This document shows positions 9,196 to 18,404 of a stretch of DNA of 64,000 nt, in pieces (the stretch's first letter is position 1; every line of letters starts with the position of its first letter). The notes below the pieces were generated by a model. That model did no database searches and had not been told where the DNA came from. It worked only from the letters and a program-made list of their open reading frames with translations. Both the position numbers and the translations under genes were made by a program. The stretch is from Sorangium sp025924095 (GTDB taxonomy: Bacteria > Myxococcota_A > Polyangia > Polyangiales > Polyangiaceae), in NCBI RefSeq assembly GCF_051521505.1, contig NZ_CP150356.1:7502001-7566000 (forward strand). Direction: 5' to 3'.

Positions 9196-10583
9196 AGGGC
9201 CCTCGCGAACTTCTTCAGGTTGGCCGCGAGCAGCGCGTCGGCCTCGCGGGCGGCGCGGTTCAGGGCCTCGCGCGGCGCGGCCCGCAGCAGCACGGCCTCG
9301 TTCACCGCGAGATCGAGGGTGGACGCGCGCACCGAGTCGATCCCGGCGATCGCCGGCGGGAAGCGGACCACCGGCAGCTGCTCGGCGAAGATCGCCTGCT
9401 CCGTCATCCGCCGGAACGCGGCGCTCTCGCGCGCCGCCCGCCGGGCCGGCACCATGCCGGCCTGCGCCCACTCGAGGGAGTGCTCGCTCAGCCAGGCGAG
9501 GAACACCACCGACGCCCTCAGGCGGCGCTGGCCGGCGCCGGTCGCCGGCTGCCGCGGGAGCACGAGGTGGTGCGCGTTGCCCCAGACCGCCGGCTGCGCG
9601 CCGATGACAGGCACCGGGAGGACGCCCCACCGGAGCCCGGGGATCGCCCTGTAGATGTTGATCATCCAGATGCCGTTCCAGAGAAAGGCGTTCCGGTTGT
9701 TGGTGAAGGCGATGCTGTCGGCGTCCTGGCCGACGTCGCGCGGGCTGTAGCCTCGCCGGATCAGCTCGAGCATGAAGCCGAGCGCCTCGACGCCGGCCTC
9801 GGAGTTGAACATCGCCCGGGCGCCGTCCTCCGAGAACAGCTCGCCGCCCGCCTGCCACAGGATCGACTGGAACATCAGCCCGCCGGTGAACAGGACCGGC
9901 GACACCCACGATCCCTGGATCCCCCTCTGCTTGAGGTGCTCGAGGACCGCCAGGTAGTCGCGCCGGGAGCGAGGGAGCGCGGCGTCGTCGAGGCCGGCGT
10001 CGGCCAGCAGGACGCGGTTGTAGTAGAGCCCGAGCGGGTGAATATCGAGGGGGACGCCGTAACGGCGACCCCGGAAGACGCCGGCGTTCCAGAGCGTCTC
10101 GGAGAAGTCGGCGGCGCCGAGGCCGAGCGCCTCGGTCACCTCGTCGAGCGGGAGGATGGTGCGGTGGACCGCGGCCGTGGCCAGCTGGTCGGCGTGCATG
10201 GCGGCCACGTCGGGGCCGCTCTCGCTGTCGACCGCGGCCGGCAGCTTCTGGTAGAAGTCGGCCCAGCGGTTCACGCTCATCCGCACCGTGATGTTGTCGT
10301 GCTCGCGGTTGAACCGCTCGATGAGCCGCTGCATCGGCGGCCGGTCGCCCCCGGTGAAGCCCGTCCAGAACGAGAGCTCGACGGGCGGGCCCGCGTAACC
10401 CCGGCTGCCGCCGGCGGCGATGGCCGCCTGCTCGCGCACGTCGACCGGCTCACCACGACAGCCGAGCAGCAGGAGGCCCGCAGTCGCCCCCACGCCGGCG
10501 AGGAGCTCGCGACGACCCGGCAGCCGCCCGGCATCCCCCCGCGCAATCGGTGCTCGCCCCCTCTGCATCTGCCCTCGGCTCAC
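9192..10583 (-). CDS. Extracellular sugar-binding lipoprotein of the ABC importer
   Basis: Solute-binding protein family 1, 463 aa; it captures the sugar for the two permeases that follow. The N-terminus has Arg24-Arg25 before the hydrophobic stretch and a lipobox (L-L-L-G-C, Cys42), so it may use the Tat route before lipidation. Binding-protein signatures include LSFWTGFTGGDRPPMQRLIE and VPLDIHPLGLYYN. It is first in the operon, so the promoter should lie in 10584-10933. The start at 10583 could also be the Met five codons later. Confidence 0.92.
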   Translation of the reverse strand: MSRGQMQRGRAPIARGDAGRLPGRRELLAGVGATAGLLLLGCRGEPVDVREQAAIAAGGSRGYAGPPVELSFWTGFTGGDRPPMQRLIERFNREHDNITVRMSVNRWADFYQKLPAAVDSESGPDVAAMHADQLATAAVHRTILPLDEVTEALGLGAADFSETLWNAGVFRGRRYGVPLDIHPLGLYYNRVLLADAGLDDAALPRSRRDYLAVLEHLKQRGIQGSWVSPVLFTGGLMFQSILWQAGGELFSEDGARAMFNSEAGVEALGFMLELIRRGYSPRDVGQDADSIAFTNNRNAFLWNGIWMINIYRAIPGLRWGVLPVPVIGAQPAVWGNAHHLVLPRQPATGAGQRRLRASVVFLAWLSEHSLEWAQAGMVPARRAARESAAFRRMTEQAIFAEQLPVVRFPPAIAGIDSVRASTLDLAVNEAVLLRAAPREALNRAAREADALLAANLKKFARAL

Positions 10584-10933
10584 GCAATCCCACCGCGGAG
10601 GGCTCGCTTCCGGCGTGTTGCCCGCGTCCGAGCCGAGCCGCAGCTCACCCCGGTCCCCCGGCTGGCACGGCCATTTACACCTGTGTCACCCACCGTCCAC
10701 AGGAATATTCCCCGAGCGCAGGGGCGACCACACGACTGTCGGATGTTGCCGTGTTGTTCGTTCTTCGATCTTGAGATTTTCTCCGTCGGTGTCGCCGCTC
10801 ACCAGGTTCATGTCGACCAGGCAAGCTCATCGACGGCTGCGCGGCCTGCGGCGCGCGTTCGCGCCGGCCGCAGGGCGCGCCCGCCTCTGCCAGGAGATGA
10901 GCCGCGGGGCCGCGGCGGGCCTCCGCGCCCCGC
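10584..10933. other. Intergenic region upstream of the sugar importer
   Basis: 350 bp without a gene. The centre (about 10670-10800) is A/T-richer than its surroundings and is the likely promoter area for the minus-strand importer operon. I could not identify a convincing -35/-10 pair or operator. The left part holds the hairpin listed separately. Confidence 0.5.
10839..10880 (-). terminator. Possible hairpin terminator after the VanW gene
   Basis: Imperfect G/C-rich inverted repeat of about 18 bp per arm with a three-base loop, starting about 54 bp downstream of the VanW-domain gene stop. There is no clear U-tract, so intrinsic termination is uncertain. Confidence 0.35.
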
Positions 10934-12406
10934 TCACATCGAGAAGCCGTCGCCCTGCCCCACCGCAGGACCGTCGCCCTGCCCCTCCGCCGAAGGGGCC
11001 TGTCCCTCCGCGGAAGGGGTCTCCCCCTCCTGGAGCTCCTCCACCGCCTTCGCGTGCTCGGAGAGCTCCGGCAGCGTGGAACGGTCGTAGTCGGGCGCGA
11101 CCCAGAAGACCTCGGGCGCGGGCTTGTACTCGCTCGTATAGCGGCGCTCGTCGGCCCTGCCGTCCTTGTAACGGAGCGTGACGTGGGACCTCACGTCGTA
11201 TCCGCACGAGCCCTTCTGGTGGCGTTTCACCTTGCCCTCGGAGAGCTCGGACTTCACGTAGATGCGGCGGATGAAGTCGTCGGTGTGCTCGGCCGAGATG
11301 CGGTGATCGACCTCCGCCACCGGGTCGCCGCCGAGGATCTCGACGCGGAGCACCGTCGGTTCCGGCAGATAGGCGTGGATCATGACCGGGAACGGGAGCG
11401 TGTTCCTGATCTTCAGGTCCGACTCCGGGTAGGTCACCATGGCGTCGAGCCCCATCGGGATATAGGCGCTCGGGCGGGAGTGGCTCTGTCGGTCCGGCGT
11501 GTCGAGCGCGCCGAAGAGCGACGCGGCGTAGAGCGTGCTGGAGACCTGGCAGGTCCCCCCGCCGTAGCCGGGGACGGTCTCGTCGCCCAGGATCTCCGGC
11601 GCGATGGTGAAGCCGTTCTTGCGCGTCCGCGGGCCGACATGGGCGTTGAACGAGAAGATCTCGCCGGGAGCCACGATGGTGCCGTCGATCTTGGACGCCG
11701 CGGCCTTGATGTTGACGGCGCGCCCGGCCTCCTTCCCGTGCCGCTTGAACTTCGTCTCGTACGCCGCGACGACCCGGCTGACATCGACGCTCACCAGATC
11801 GTCGACGCCGACCGCGGGCGCGATGTACCGGACCGGGAGCTCGATGAGCTCCTCGTCGTCGTGGTCGCCGGCCCGGAGCGCCGCGAGGGAGGCGTCGATG
11901 TCGAGCTCGCGGCCGGCCTGCTCCGGGATCTTGCGCCGGTTCGCGAGGTCGAGCCGCGCGTCGACGGGCATCCGGTAGACCTGCGGGGCGAGCCGCTCGA
12001 GGAGCGCGCGGGCCCTCGCCTCGTCGACGGCCCACACGAGCGGCACGTCGATCCCACCGCGCCGCGCCCGCCGGGCCTCCCGGAGCCGCCGCGCCCAGGG
12101 GCCCTCGTGGCCGACGCGCTGCGCCGCCGCGAGCGTCTCGCCGACGTCGATCGCGACGCCCACCTCACCGAGCGTCGAGATCAGCTCCACGTCGTCGTGA
12201 TGGAGCCGGACGACGCGCGCGCGCAGGGCGTCGCGCCTCGCCTCGAGCCAGGCCGCCGGCGAGGCGCCGTCCGGAAGGAAGCGCTCGCCGATCGAGAGGC
12301 CGCCGACCACCGGCGAGGCCGGCAGCGCGTCGCGCACCGCCAGGGCGGCGCCCACGCCCGCCGACCCGCCGAGCGCCAAGACAAAGACGAGGGCCCTCGT
12401 ATCCAC
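10934..12406 (-). CDS. VanW-family protein with peptidoglycan-binding-like N-terminus
   Basis: 490-aa exported or membrane-anchored protein. A hydrophobic N-terminal segment is followed by a region like the PG_binding_4/YoaR part of VanW proteins. The VanW domain lies at about residues 235-365, with the hallmark GEIFSFNAHVGPRTRKNGF and GYGGGTCQVSSTLYAA motifs. The last 30 residues are a low-complexity repeat (PSAEGQ, GDGPAVGQGDG). VanW proteins accompany some glycopeptide-resistance clusters, but their biochemical role is not settled. No vancomycin-resistance genes are nearby, so this is a general envelope protein. Confidence 0.88.
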   Translation of the reverse strand: MDTRALVFVLALGGSAGVGAALAVRDALPASPVVGGLSIGERFLPDGASPAAWLEARRDALRARVVRLHHDDVELISTLGEVGVAIDVGETLAAAQRVGHEGPWARRLREARRARRGGIDVPLVWAVDEARARALLERLAPQVYRMPVDARLDLANRRKIPEQAGRELDIDASLAALRAGDHDDEELIELPVRYIAPAVGVDDLVSVDVSRVVAAYETKFKRHGKEAGRAVNIKAAASKIDGTIVAPGEIFSFNAHVGPRTRKNGFTIAPEILGDETVPGYGGGTCQVSSTLYAASLFGALDTPDRQSHSRPSAYIPMGLDAMVTYPESDLKIRNTLPFPVMIHAYLPEPTVLRVEILGGDPVAEVDHRISAEHTDDFIRRIYVKSELSEGKVKRHQKGSCGYDVRSHVTLRYKDGRADERRYTSEYKPAPEVFWVAPDYDRSTLPELSEHAKAVEELQEGETPSAEGQAPSAEGQGDGPAVGQGDGFSM

Positions 12407-12483
12407 GGCAGCTCGCCATGGTAGCCGGATCGCGGACGATCTGGAAGATGGCTACGCCGTCAGCCGCAAAGAGAAGAGAAAAA

Positions 12484-12580
12484 ACGCAAAGGCGCAAAGG
12501 CGCAAAGGCGCAAAGGCGCAAAGACGCAGGAGATTTTTCCCCTTCTCCTTGCGTCTTTGCGCCTTTGCGCCTTTGCGTTT
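12484..12580. repeat. Inverted GCAAAGGCG/CGCCTTTGC repeat hairpin
   Basis: Left arm 12484-12532 is built of GGCGCAAA repeats and ends GACGCAGGAG. Right arm 12545-12580 is the near-perfect reverse complement. It is the same family as the element at 3000-7078 and related to 36353-36415. It lies between minus-strand genes, so it could also end transcription from the miaB operon. Confidence 0.85.
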
Positions 12581-12637
12581 CAATCTCTCCCTCCAGAGAG
12601 GGCTCGCGGCGAGCCCAGAGCCGTCCGCCGGGCGGCC

Positions 12638-12838
12638 TCAGCCGCCCCCGACGAAGTGCACGATCTCGACCACGTCGCCCTCGGCGAGCTCGGCGGCCGT
12701 GTGCTCGGCCCGCGGCACCACCTCGCCGTTGCGCTCGACCGCCACAGGCCCCTCGGTCAGCCCGAGCAGCTCGACGAGCCTCCGCACCGTGAGCGCCGCC
12801 GGCACCTCGCGCGCTTCCCCGTTCACCGTGATGTTCAT
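12638..12838 (-). CDS. thiS: ThiS/MoaD-like sulfur carrier protein
   Basis: 66-aa beta-grasp sulfur carrier. It opens MNITVNGEAREV and ends HFVGGG, the C-terminal Gly-Gly needed for adenylation and thiocarboxylate formation. The start overlaps the stop of the carbonic-anhydrase-like gene by ATGA. ThiS normally supplies sulfur for the thiamin thiazole ring. No thiG, thiF or other thiamin gene is in the window, so a different sulfur-transfer partner is possible. Its place behind miaB, a sulfur-inserting enzyme, is suggestive only. Confidence 0.85.
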   Translation of the reverse strand: MNITVNGEAREVPAALTVRRLVELLGLTEGPVAVERNGEVVPRAEHTAAELAEGDVVEIVHFVGGG

Positions 12839-13431
12839 GGCCTCTTCACCTCGTCCACCGCGCCGCCATCGCGCCTCGCCGCCGCCCCCGGCTCGCCGGC
12901 CGCGGTCGCCGCGGCGAGCGCCGCCCGGAAGCGCCTCGCGTTCTCCACGTAGCTCGCGGCGCCCAGCCTGCCGAGCTCGGCCTGGTCCGGCCGCACCTCG
13001 CCCATCACCTGGGCCGGGTTGCCGCGCACCAGCGACCGCGGCGGGATCACCTTCCCCGGCGGCACCACCGCGCCCGCGGCGATCACCGAGCCCTCGCCGA
13101 TCACGACGTTGTCGAGCAGGATGCTCCCCATCCCGATCAGGCACCCGTCGCCGACGCGGCAGCCGTGCAGGATCGCGCCGTGCCCGATGGTCACGTCGGC
13201 GCCGACGATCGTCTCCGAGACGCCGCTCGTCAGGTGCAGGCACGCGAGGTCCTGCACGTTGGTCCGCGCGCCGATGCGGATCGCGCCGATGTCCCCGCGC
13301 AGCACCGCGCCGAACCACACGCTCGCCTCGTCGCCGAGCGTCACGTCGCCGATCACCGTCGCGTTCGGCGCGAGGAACACGTCGCGCCCGAGCCGCGGCG
13401 ACGCCCCGCCGAAGTCGAGGACGAGCGCCAC
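12835..13431 (-). CDS. Gamma-carbonic-anhydrase-like hexapeptide-repeat protein
   Basis: Left-handed beta-helix protein of the YrdA/PaaY/CamH group, 198 aa. Zinc ligands His66 (CLHLTSG), His84 and His89 (TIGHGAILHG) are in place, and Asn/Gln/Asp around residues 58-61 also match (RTNVQDLACLH). A GTG start at 13431 lies one base after the miaB stop. The C-terminal 40 residues are Ala-rich and extra to the core. Catalysis is possible given the three His, but many members of this group have low or unproven carbonic anhydrase activity. Confidence 0.9.
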   Translation of the reverse strand: MALVLDFGGASPRLGRDVFLAPNATVIGDVTLGDEASVWFGAVLRGDIGAIRIGARTNVQDLACLHLTSGVSETIVGADVTIGHGAILHGCRVGDGCLIGMGSILLDNVVIGEGSVIAAGAVVPPGKVIPPRSLVRGNPAQVMGEVRPDQAELGRLGAASYVENARRFRAALAAATAAGEPGAAARRDGGAVDEVKRP

Positions 13432-13432
13432 G

Positions 13433-14923
13433 TCAGCCCCCCTCGGCGGCGACCACCGGCAGCGAGCGCCGCGCCGGCCCCGGCTCCGCGCCGCCCCGCT
13501 GCCGCGGCCGGGCCGCGGCCCGCGCCGCCTCCGTGAGCTCGGCCTGCAGCGAGTGCTTGTTCGCCCGCGCGATCGAGACCTCGACGACGTCGCCGAGCAG
13601 ATCGAGCTCCGCCGCGCCCTCGATGTGCGCGATCTCGTGGCGCCCCGTCCGGCCCGACCAGAGCGCGCCGCCCTGGCCGCGCGCGCCGCCCGCGCCGCGC
13701 TCCTTGTCGCGCCCCTCGACGAGCACCGCCTGCGTCGTCCCCACGAGGCCCGACAGGTGGGCGGCGAGCAGCGCCTCGCTCGCCTCGAACAGGCGCGAGA
13801 GCCGCTCGCCCTTCACGCCCTCGGGCACGTCGTCCGGCAGCTTCAGCGCGGGCGTGTGCGGGCGGCGCGAGTACTTGAAGCCGAACAGCCCCTTGAAGCC
13901 GACCTCGCGCACGAGCGACAGCGTCGCCGCGAAGTCGTCCTCCGTCTCGCCCGAGAAGCCGACGATGATGTCGGTCGAGAGCGTCAGCCCCGGGACCGCC
14001 TCCACGAGCGCCCGCGTCCTCGCGACGTACTCGGCGCGCGTGTAGCGGCGGATCATCCGCCGGAGGACCCGATCGCTGCCCGACTGCACCGGCATGTGCA
14101 CGTGGCGCGGCAGCACGGCGAGCTCGGCGTGGGCGAGGACGAGCGAGGGCGTCAGGTGCCGCGGGTGCGGGCTCGTGTAGCGCAGGCGCGCGAGGCCGGG
14201 GACGTCGGCCGCGACGCGCCGGAGCAGCGCCGCGAACTCGCTCTCGTCCGGGTCGTCCGCGCTCGCGCCGGGGGCCCGCGGCAGCGCGCCGAGCGGATCG
14301 CGGTAGCTGTTCACCGTCTGGCCGAGGAGGGTGACCTCGCGCGTCCCCGCGGCCACGAGCCCCGCGATCTCGGCGACGATCTCGTCGCTCGACCTGTAGC
14401 GCTCCGGCCCGCGGGTGTGCGGGACGATGCAGAACGAGCAGCGCTCGTCGCAGCCCTTCATGATGGTCACGAACGCCGTCGGCGCGGCGCGCGACGAGGA
14501 CGGCGGCGACGCCACGAGGAACCGGGGCGCGTCGAGGTCGAACACCGTGCGCGCGACCGGCAGCCCGCCGAGCGCGAGGTCGCCGAGCAGGCCCGGCAGC
14601 TCCTGGATGTTGTCGGGCCCCACCACGACGTCGATCGTCCGCATCTGCTTGAGGAGGCGCTCCCCCTCCTGCTGCGCCACGCACCCGGCCACGACGACCA
14701 CCCGGTCGGTGCGCTCCCGCTTCCAGCGCGCGAGCCGCCCCACCTCGCTCCGCAGCTTCTGCTCGGCCTTCTCGCGCACGCTGCACGTGTTGAGCACGAG
14801 CACGTCCGCCTCCTCGGGGCCGCCGGCCTCGGTGTAGCCGGCGCGGCGGAGCACGTCGTGCATCCGCTCGGAGTCGTGCACGTTCATCTGACAGCCGAAC
14901 GTCGTGATCGAATACCGGGGCAT
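13433..14923 (-). CDS. miaB: tRNA-2-methylthio-N6-dimethylallyladenosine synthase MiaB
   Basis: Radical-SAM methylthiotransferase that adds the 2-methylthio group to i6A37 of tRNAs. N-terminal cluster ligands: Cys11 (FGCQMN), Cys47 (NTCSVRE) and Cys81 (AGCVAQQ). The radical-SAM cluster is Cys158-x3-Cys162-x2-Cys165 (CDERCSFC). A TRAM RNA-binding domain follows, and the last 40 residues are Arg/Ala-rich. First gene of the miaB / carbonic-anhydrase-like / thiS operon, with gaps of +1 and -4 bases. It is divergent from the acyl-CoA synthetase across a palindrome-rich spacer. Confidence 0.95.
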   Translation of the reverse strand: MPRYSITTFGCQMNVHDSERMHDVLRRAGYTEAGGPEEADVLVLNTCSVREKAEQKLRSEVGRLARWKRERTDRVVVVAGCVAQQEGERLLKQMRTIDVVVGPDNIQELPGLLGDLALGGLPVARTVFDLDAPRFLVASPPSSSRAAPTAFVTIMKGCDERCSFCIVPHTRGPERYRSSDEIVAEIAGLVAAGTREVTLLGQTVNSYRDPLGALPRAPGASADDPDESEFAALLRRVAADVPGLARLRYTSPHPRHLTPSLVLAHAELAVLPRHVHMPVQSGSDRVLRRMIRRYTRAEYVARTRALVEAVPGLTLSTDIIVGFSGETEDDFAATLSLVREVGFKGLFGFKYSRRPHTPALKLPDDVPEGVKGERLSRLFEASEALLAAHLSGLVGTTQAVLVEGRDKERGAGGARGQGGALWSGRTGRHEIAHIEGAAELDLLGDVVEVSIARANKHSLQAELTEAARAAARPRQRGGAEPGPARRSLPVVAAEGG

Positions 14924-14964
14924 TGAAGCGACGAACCCTCTAACAGAAGGGGCCCGAGGCCGCC

Positions 14965-15085
14965 ACCTCCCGCGCGGGAGGCGCCTCCCGCGCGGGAGGC
15001 GCCTCCCGCGCGGCGCGGCGCCTCCCGCGCGGCGCGTGGCACGCCGCCTTCCCGCGCGGCGCGCCGCCTCCCGCGCGGCACGCCG
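14965..15085. repeat. Palindromic CGCCTCCCGCGCGGGAGG-type repeat cluster
   Basis: Several iterations of CGCCTCCCGCGCGG, two of them completed to the 16-bp palindrome CCTCCCGCGCGGGAGG, packed between the divergent miaB and acyl-CoA synthetase genes. It could form strong hairpins or serve as tandem operator sites. No known motif was recognised. Confidence 0.75.
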
Positions 15086-15198
15086 GCACGGGCGGGACAG
15101 ATGCGGCGCCGGCTCGGTGACCCCAAGTGTCGCGCGCCGCCGAAAGGACGCAGAGCCGGCGCGATATCATGGTAAAAATCGGGCCGGGAGGAGACGCG

Positions 15199-17034
15199 AT
15201 GGCGAAACTGGAGAACCTGGTAGAACTGCTCGATCGCTCGCTGAAGCTTCATGGCCCCCAGCCGATCTTCGGTACGAAGACCGAGGGCCGCTGGGACTGG
15301 ATCACCTATGCCGAGTTCGGGCAGCTCGTCGCCAAGTTCCGCGGCGGTCTGGCGTCGCTCGGCGTCCAGCGGGGCGATCGGGTGGCCCTCATCTCCAACA
15401 ACCGTGTGGAGTGGGCGGTCTCGGCCTATGCGTGCTTCAGCATGGGCGTCGCCGTCGTGCCGATGTACGAGGCGCAGCTCCCGGGAGAGTGGGCGTTCAT
15501 CATCAACGACTGCGAGGCCGTGGCCGCGATCGTCGCGACGCCGCAGATCTACGGCAAGTGCAAGGATCTCCCCGAGAAGGCGCCCTCGCTGAAGCACCTC
15601 GTCTGTCTGTTCGAGCCCGGCGGGGCGGGAGACGGCGTCCCCGGCGCGCGGACCACCTCGTACAAGGAGCTCCTCGCCGCGGGCGAGGGGAGCCCGGCGC
15701 CGGCCATCCAGCCGACGTCGAAGGACACGGCGTGCCTCATCTACACGTCGGGCACAACAGGCAATCCCAAGGGGGTGATCCTCTCGCACGGCAACATCGC
15801 CTCCAACGTCTGCGCCGTGCTGGATCTCATCCCGTTCGGCAGCGGCGACCGGAGCCTGTCGTTCCTCCCGTGGGCCCACTCGTTCGGCCACACCGGCGAG
15901 CTCCACCTGATGATCACGGTCGGCGCGTCGATGGCGCTGAGCGAGTCCGTCGACAAGATCGTCGCGAACCTCGCCGAGGTGCACCCCTCCGTGCTGATGA
16001 GCGTCCCGCGGATCTTCAACCGCATCTACGAGGGCGTGCAGAAGCAGATGACGGAGAAGCCCGCGCTCATCCAGAGCCTGTTCCGCGCCGGGCTGCGCGC
16101 CGCGACGAAGCAGAACAAGGGCGAGGCCCTCGGCCTCGTCGAGCGGCTCACGCTGGCGGTGGCCGACCGGGTCATCTTCTCGAAGATCCGCGCCAAGTTC
16201 GGCGGCAAGCTGAAGTACGCGATCAGCGGCGGGGCGGCGCTCTCCTACCAGGTGGCCGAGTTCGTCGACGCGCTCGGCATCACCGTCTACGAGGGCTACG
16301 GCCTCACCGAGACGTCGCCCGTCGCCACGGTGAACTACCCGGGGGCCCGCCGCCTCGGCAGCGTGGGCAAGGCGATCCCGGGGGTGCGGGTCGTCATCGA
16401 CAAGTCGGAGACGCACGATCCGAAGCAGGGTGAGATCGTCATCTACGGCCCGAACGTCATGGTGGGCTATTACAAGCGCGACGAGGAGAACAAGGCCGTC
16501 TTCACCGAGGACGGCGGCTTCCGCTCAGGCGATCTGGGCTACCTCGACGACGACGGCTATCTCTTCGTCACGGGCCGCATCAAGGAGCAGTACAAGCTGG
16601 AGAACGGCAAGTACGTCGCGCCCGCCCCGCTCGAGGAGAAGATCAAGCTGTCTCCGCTGATCAACGGCGCGATGATCTACGGCGACAACCGCCCCTTCAA
16701 CGTGGCGCTGATCGTGCCCGAGATGGCGGCGCTCACCGAGTGGACGCGGGCCCAGGGGCTCTCGTTCGATTCGCCCGACGCGATGCTGAAGCACCCGCGG
16801 GTGGTCGCGCACCTCCAGGCGGAGGTCGACAAGTACGCCACGGATTTCAAGTCCTTCGAGAAGATCAAGAAGATCGCCCTCTCGGCCGAGGACTTCACCG
16901 CGGACAACGGGATGCTCACGCCGACCCTGAAGCTGAAGCGGCGCGTGGCGCTCCAGAAGTACGCGCCCGCGCTCGATGCGCTGTACAGCGGCGCGGCGAG
17001 GACCGAGGCGCGCGAGGCCGCGCCGGCCGGCTGA
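15199..17034 (+). CDS. Long-chain fatty-acid-CoA ligase (AMP-binding)
   Basis: ATP-dependent acyl-CoA synthetase, 611 aa, the size of long-chain fatty-acid ligases. The phosphate-binding motif YTSGTTGNPKG lies at about residues 181-191, followed by a GYGLTETSPV segment, the SGDLGYLDDDG motif and the C-terminal ITGRIKE-type hinge (VTGRIKEQYKLENGKYV). The start at 15199 has GGGAGGAG five bases upstream; ATGs at 15127 and 15169 lack this. It probably activates fatty acids for degradation or lipid synthesis. Confidence 0.95.
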   Translation: MAKLENLVELLDRSLKLHGPQPIFGTKTEGRWDWITYAEFGQLVAKFRGGLASLGVQRGDRVALISNNRVEWAVSAYACFSMGVAVVPMYEAQLPGEWAFIINDCEAVAAIVATPQIYGKCKDLPEKAPSLKHLVCLFEPGGAGDGVPGARTTSYKELLAAGEGSPAPAIQPTSKDTACLIYTSGTTGNPKGVILSHGNIASNVCAVLDLIPFGSGDRSLSFLPWAHSFGHTGELHLMITVGASMALSESVDKIVANLAEVHPSVLMSVPRIFNRIYEGVQKQMTEKPALIQSLFRAGLRAATKQNKGEALGLVERLTLAVADRVIFSKIRAKFGGKLKYAISGGAALSYQVAEFVDALGITVYEGYGLTETSPVATVNYPGARRLGSVGKAIPGVRVVIDKSETHDPKQGEIVIYGPNVMVGYYKRDEENKAVFTEDGGFRSGDLGYLDDDGYLFVTGRIKEQYKLENGKYVAPAPLEEKIKLSPLINGAMIYGDNRPFNVALIVPEMAALTEWTRAQGLSFDSPDAMLKHPRVVAHLQAEVDKYATDFKSFEKIKKIALSAEDFTADNGMLTPTLKLKRRVALQKYAPALDALYSGAARTEAREAAPAG

Positions 17035-17182
17035 TCTGCCGGCGCCTCCCGGCCGGTGGCCACCGCCGCCCCTGCGGTTCCCCTCCCTTTCCCCTCCACG
17101 CCCTCTCCCCTCCCGGCGCGCCTTGGCGTAGGCTGGCGCGCGCTGGCGCGGGCTTCACGCCGGGTCAACGGACGGGAGCGGC

Positions 17183-18145
17183 ATGACGACGACAGGCACC
17201 CAGAGGCGAACGCTGTATCCCGAGATCGAGCCGTACCGCGCCGGGAGGCTCCGCGTCTCCGATCTTCACGAGATCTATTTCGAGGAGTCGGGCAATCCGC
17301 GCGGCAAGCCGGTGGTCTTCGTGCATGGCGGCCCCGGGGGCGGCACCGAGCCGAAGCAGCGGCGCTTCTTCGACCCGGCCGTCTACCGGATCGTGCTCTT
17401 CGACCAGCGGGGCAGCGGGAGGAGCACGCCGTACGCGAGCCTGGAGGAGAACACCACCTGGCACCTCGTCGCGGACATGGAGGCGCTCCGCGAGCACCTC
17501 GGGATCGAGCGCTGGCAGGTGTTCGGCGGCTCGTGGGGGAGCACGCTCTCGCTGGCCTATGCCGAGAAGCACCCGGAGCGGGTGACGGAGCTCGTGCTGC
17601 GCGGCATCTTCCTCCTGCGGAAGCAGGAGCTCGACTGGTTCTACCAGCGGGGCGCGAGCGCCATCTTCCCCGACGCGTGGGAGGAGTACCTCGGGTTCAT
17701 CCCCGAGGCCGAGCGGGGCAATCTGCTCACGGCCTACCACCGGCGGCTCACGAGCCCCGATCCCACGGTGCAGCAGCAGGCGGCGCGGGCGTGGAGCGTC
17801 TGGGAAGGGCGGACGAGCTGCCTGTTCACGAACCAGGAGCTCGTCGCGAAGACGGCAGGACAGCAGTTCGCCCTCGCGTTCGCCCGGATCGAGTGCCACT
17901 ATTTCATGAACAAGGGGTTCTTCACGTCGGAGACGCAGCTGCTCGACGACGCGCACCGGATCCGCCATGTCCCGACGATCATCGTGCAGGGCCGCTACGA
18001 TGTCGTCTGTCCGGCGGAGAGCGCGTGGGCGCTCCACCGCGCGCTCCCCGAGTCCGATCTGCGCATCGTGGCGGACGCGGGGCACTCGGCGATGGAGCCC
18101 GGCATCCTGCACGAGCTCGTCGAGGCGACCGACCGGTTCCGCTGA
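17183..18145 (+). CDS. pip: Proline iminopeptidase, alpha/beta-hydrolase
   Basis: Serine peptidase that removes N-terminal proline from peptides, 320 aa. The oxyanion motif HGGPGGG and the nucleophile elbow GGSWGS are clear, with Asp in QGRYDVVCP and His in DAGHSAMEP completing the triad. The N-terminus (LYPEIEPYRAGRLRVSDLHEIYFEESGNP) is typical of this family. The ATG at 17183 follows GGGAGCGGC. It lies 148 bp after the acyl-CoA synthetase and may have its own promoter. Confidence 0.94.
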   Translation: MTTTGTQRRTLYPEIEPYRAGRLRVSDLHEIYFEESGNPRGKPVVFVHGGPGGGTEPKQRRFFDPAVYRIVLFDQRGSGRSTPYASLEENTTWHLVADMEALREHLGIERWQVFGGSWGSTLSLAYAEKHPERVTELVLRGIFLLRKQELDWFYQRGASAIFPDAWEEYLGFIPEAERGNLLTAYHRRLTSPDPTVQQQAARAWSVWEGRTSCLFTNQELVAKTAGQQFALAFARIECHYFMNKGFFTSETQLLDDAHRIRHVPTIIVQGRYDVVCPAESAWALHRALPESDLRIVADAGHSAMEPGILHELVEATDRFR

Positions 18146-18404
18146 GGCGCGCGCGGGCGACCAGGCGCGGCCCCCTCTCGTACACCGACGACCGTATTTA
18201 TCCCTCCACGACTTCCTGAGGGGCTCTCGCCGCCTCCCGTTCTCCGCGAATTCGTGCTGCGCGAGGTGGATGAGCCTGCTTGATCCGGTGTCGCGGCGTG
18301 CAATCCGGTCGAATCTCGCCGGTTTGGGCTCTCCGGCCGCTTGCGATGCGCGGGGTCGGTCTTTAACGTAGACAAAGGGAAGGGTTGATTCCCTGTGGAG
18401 GCTT

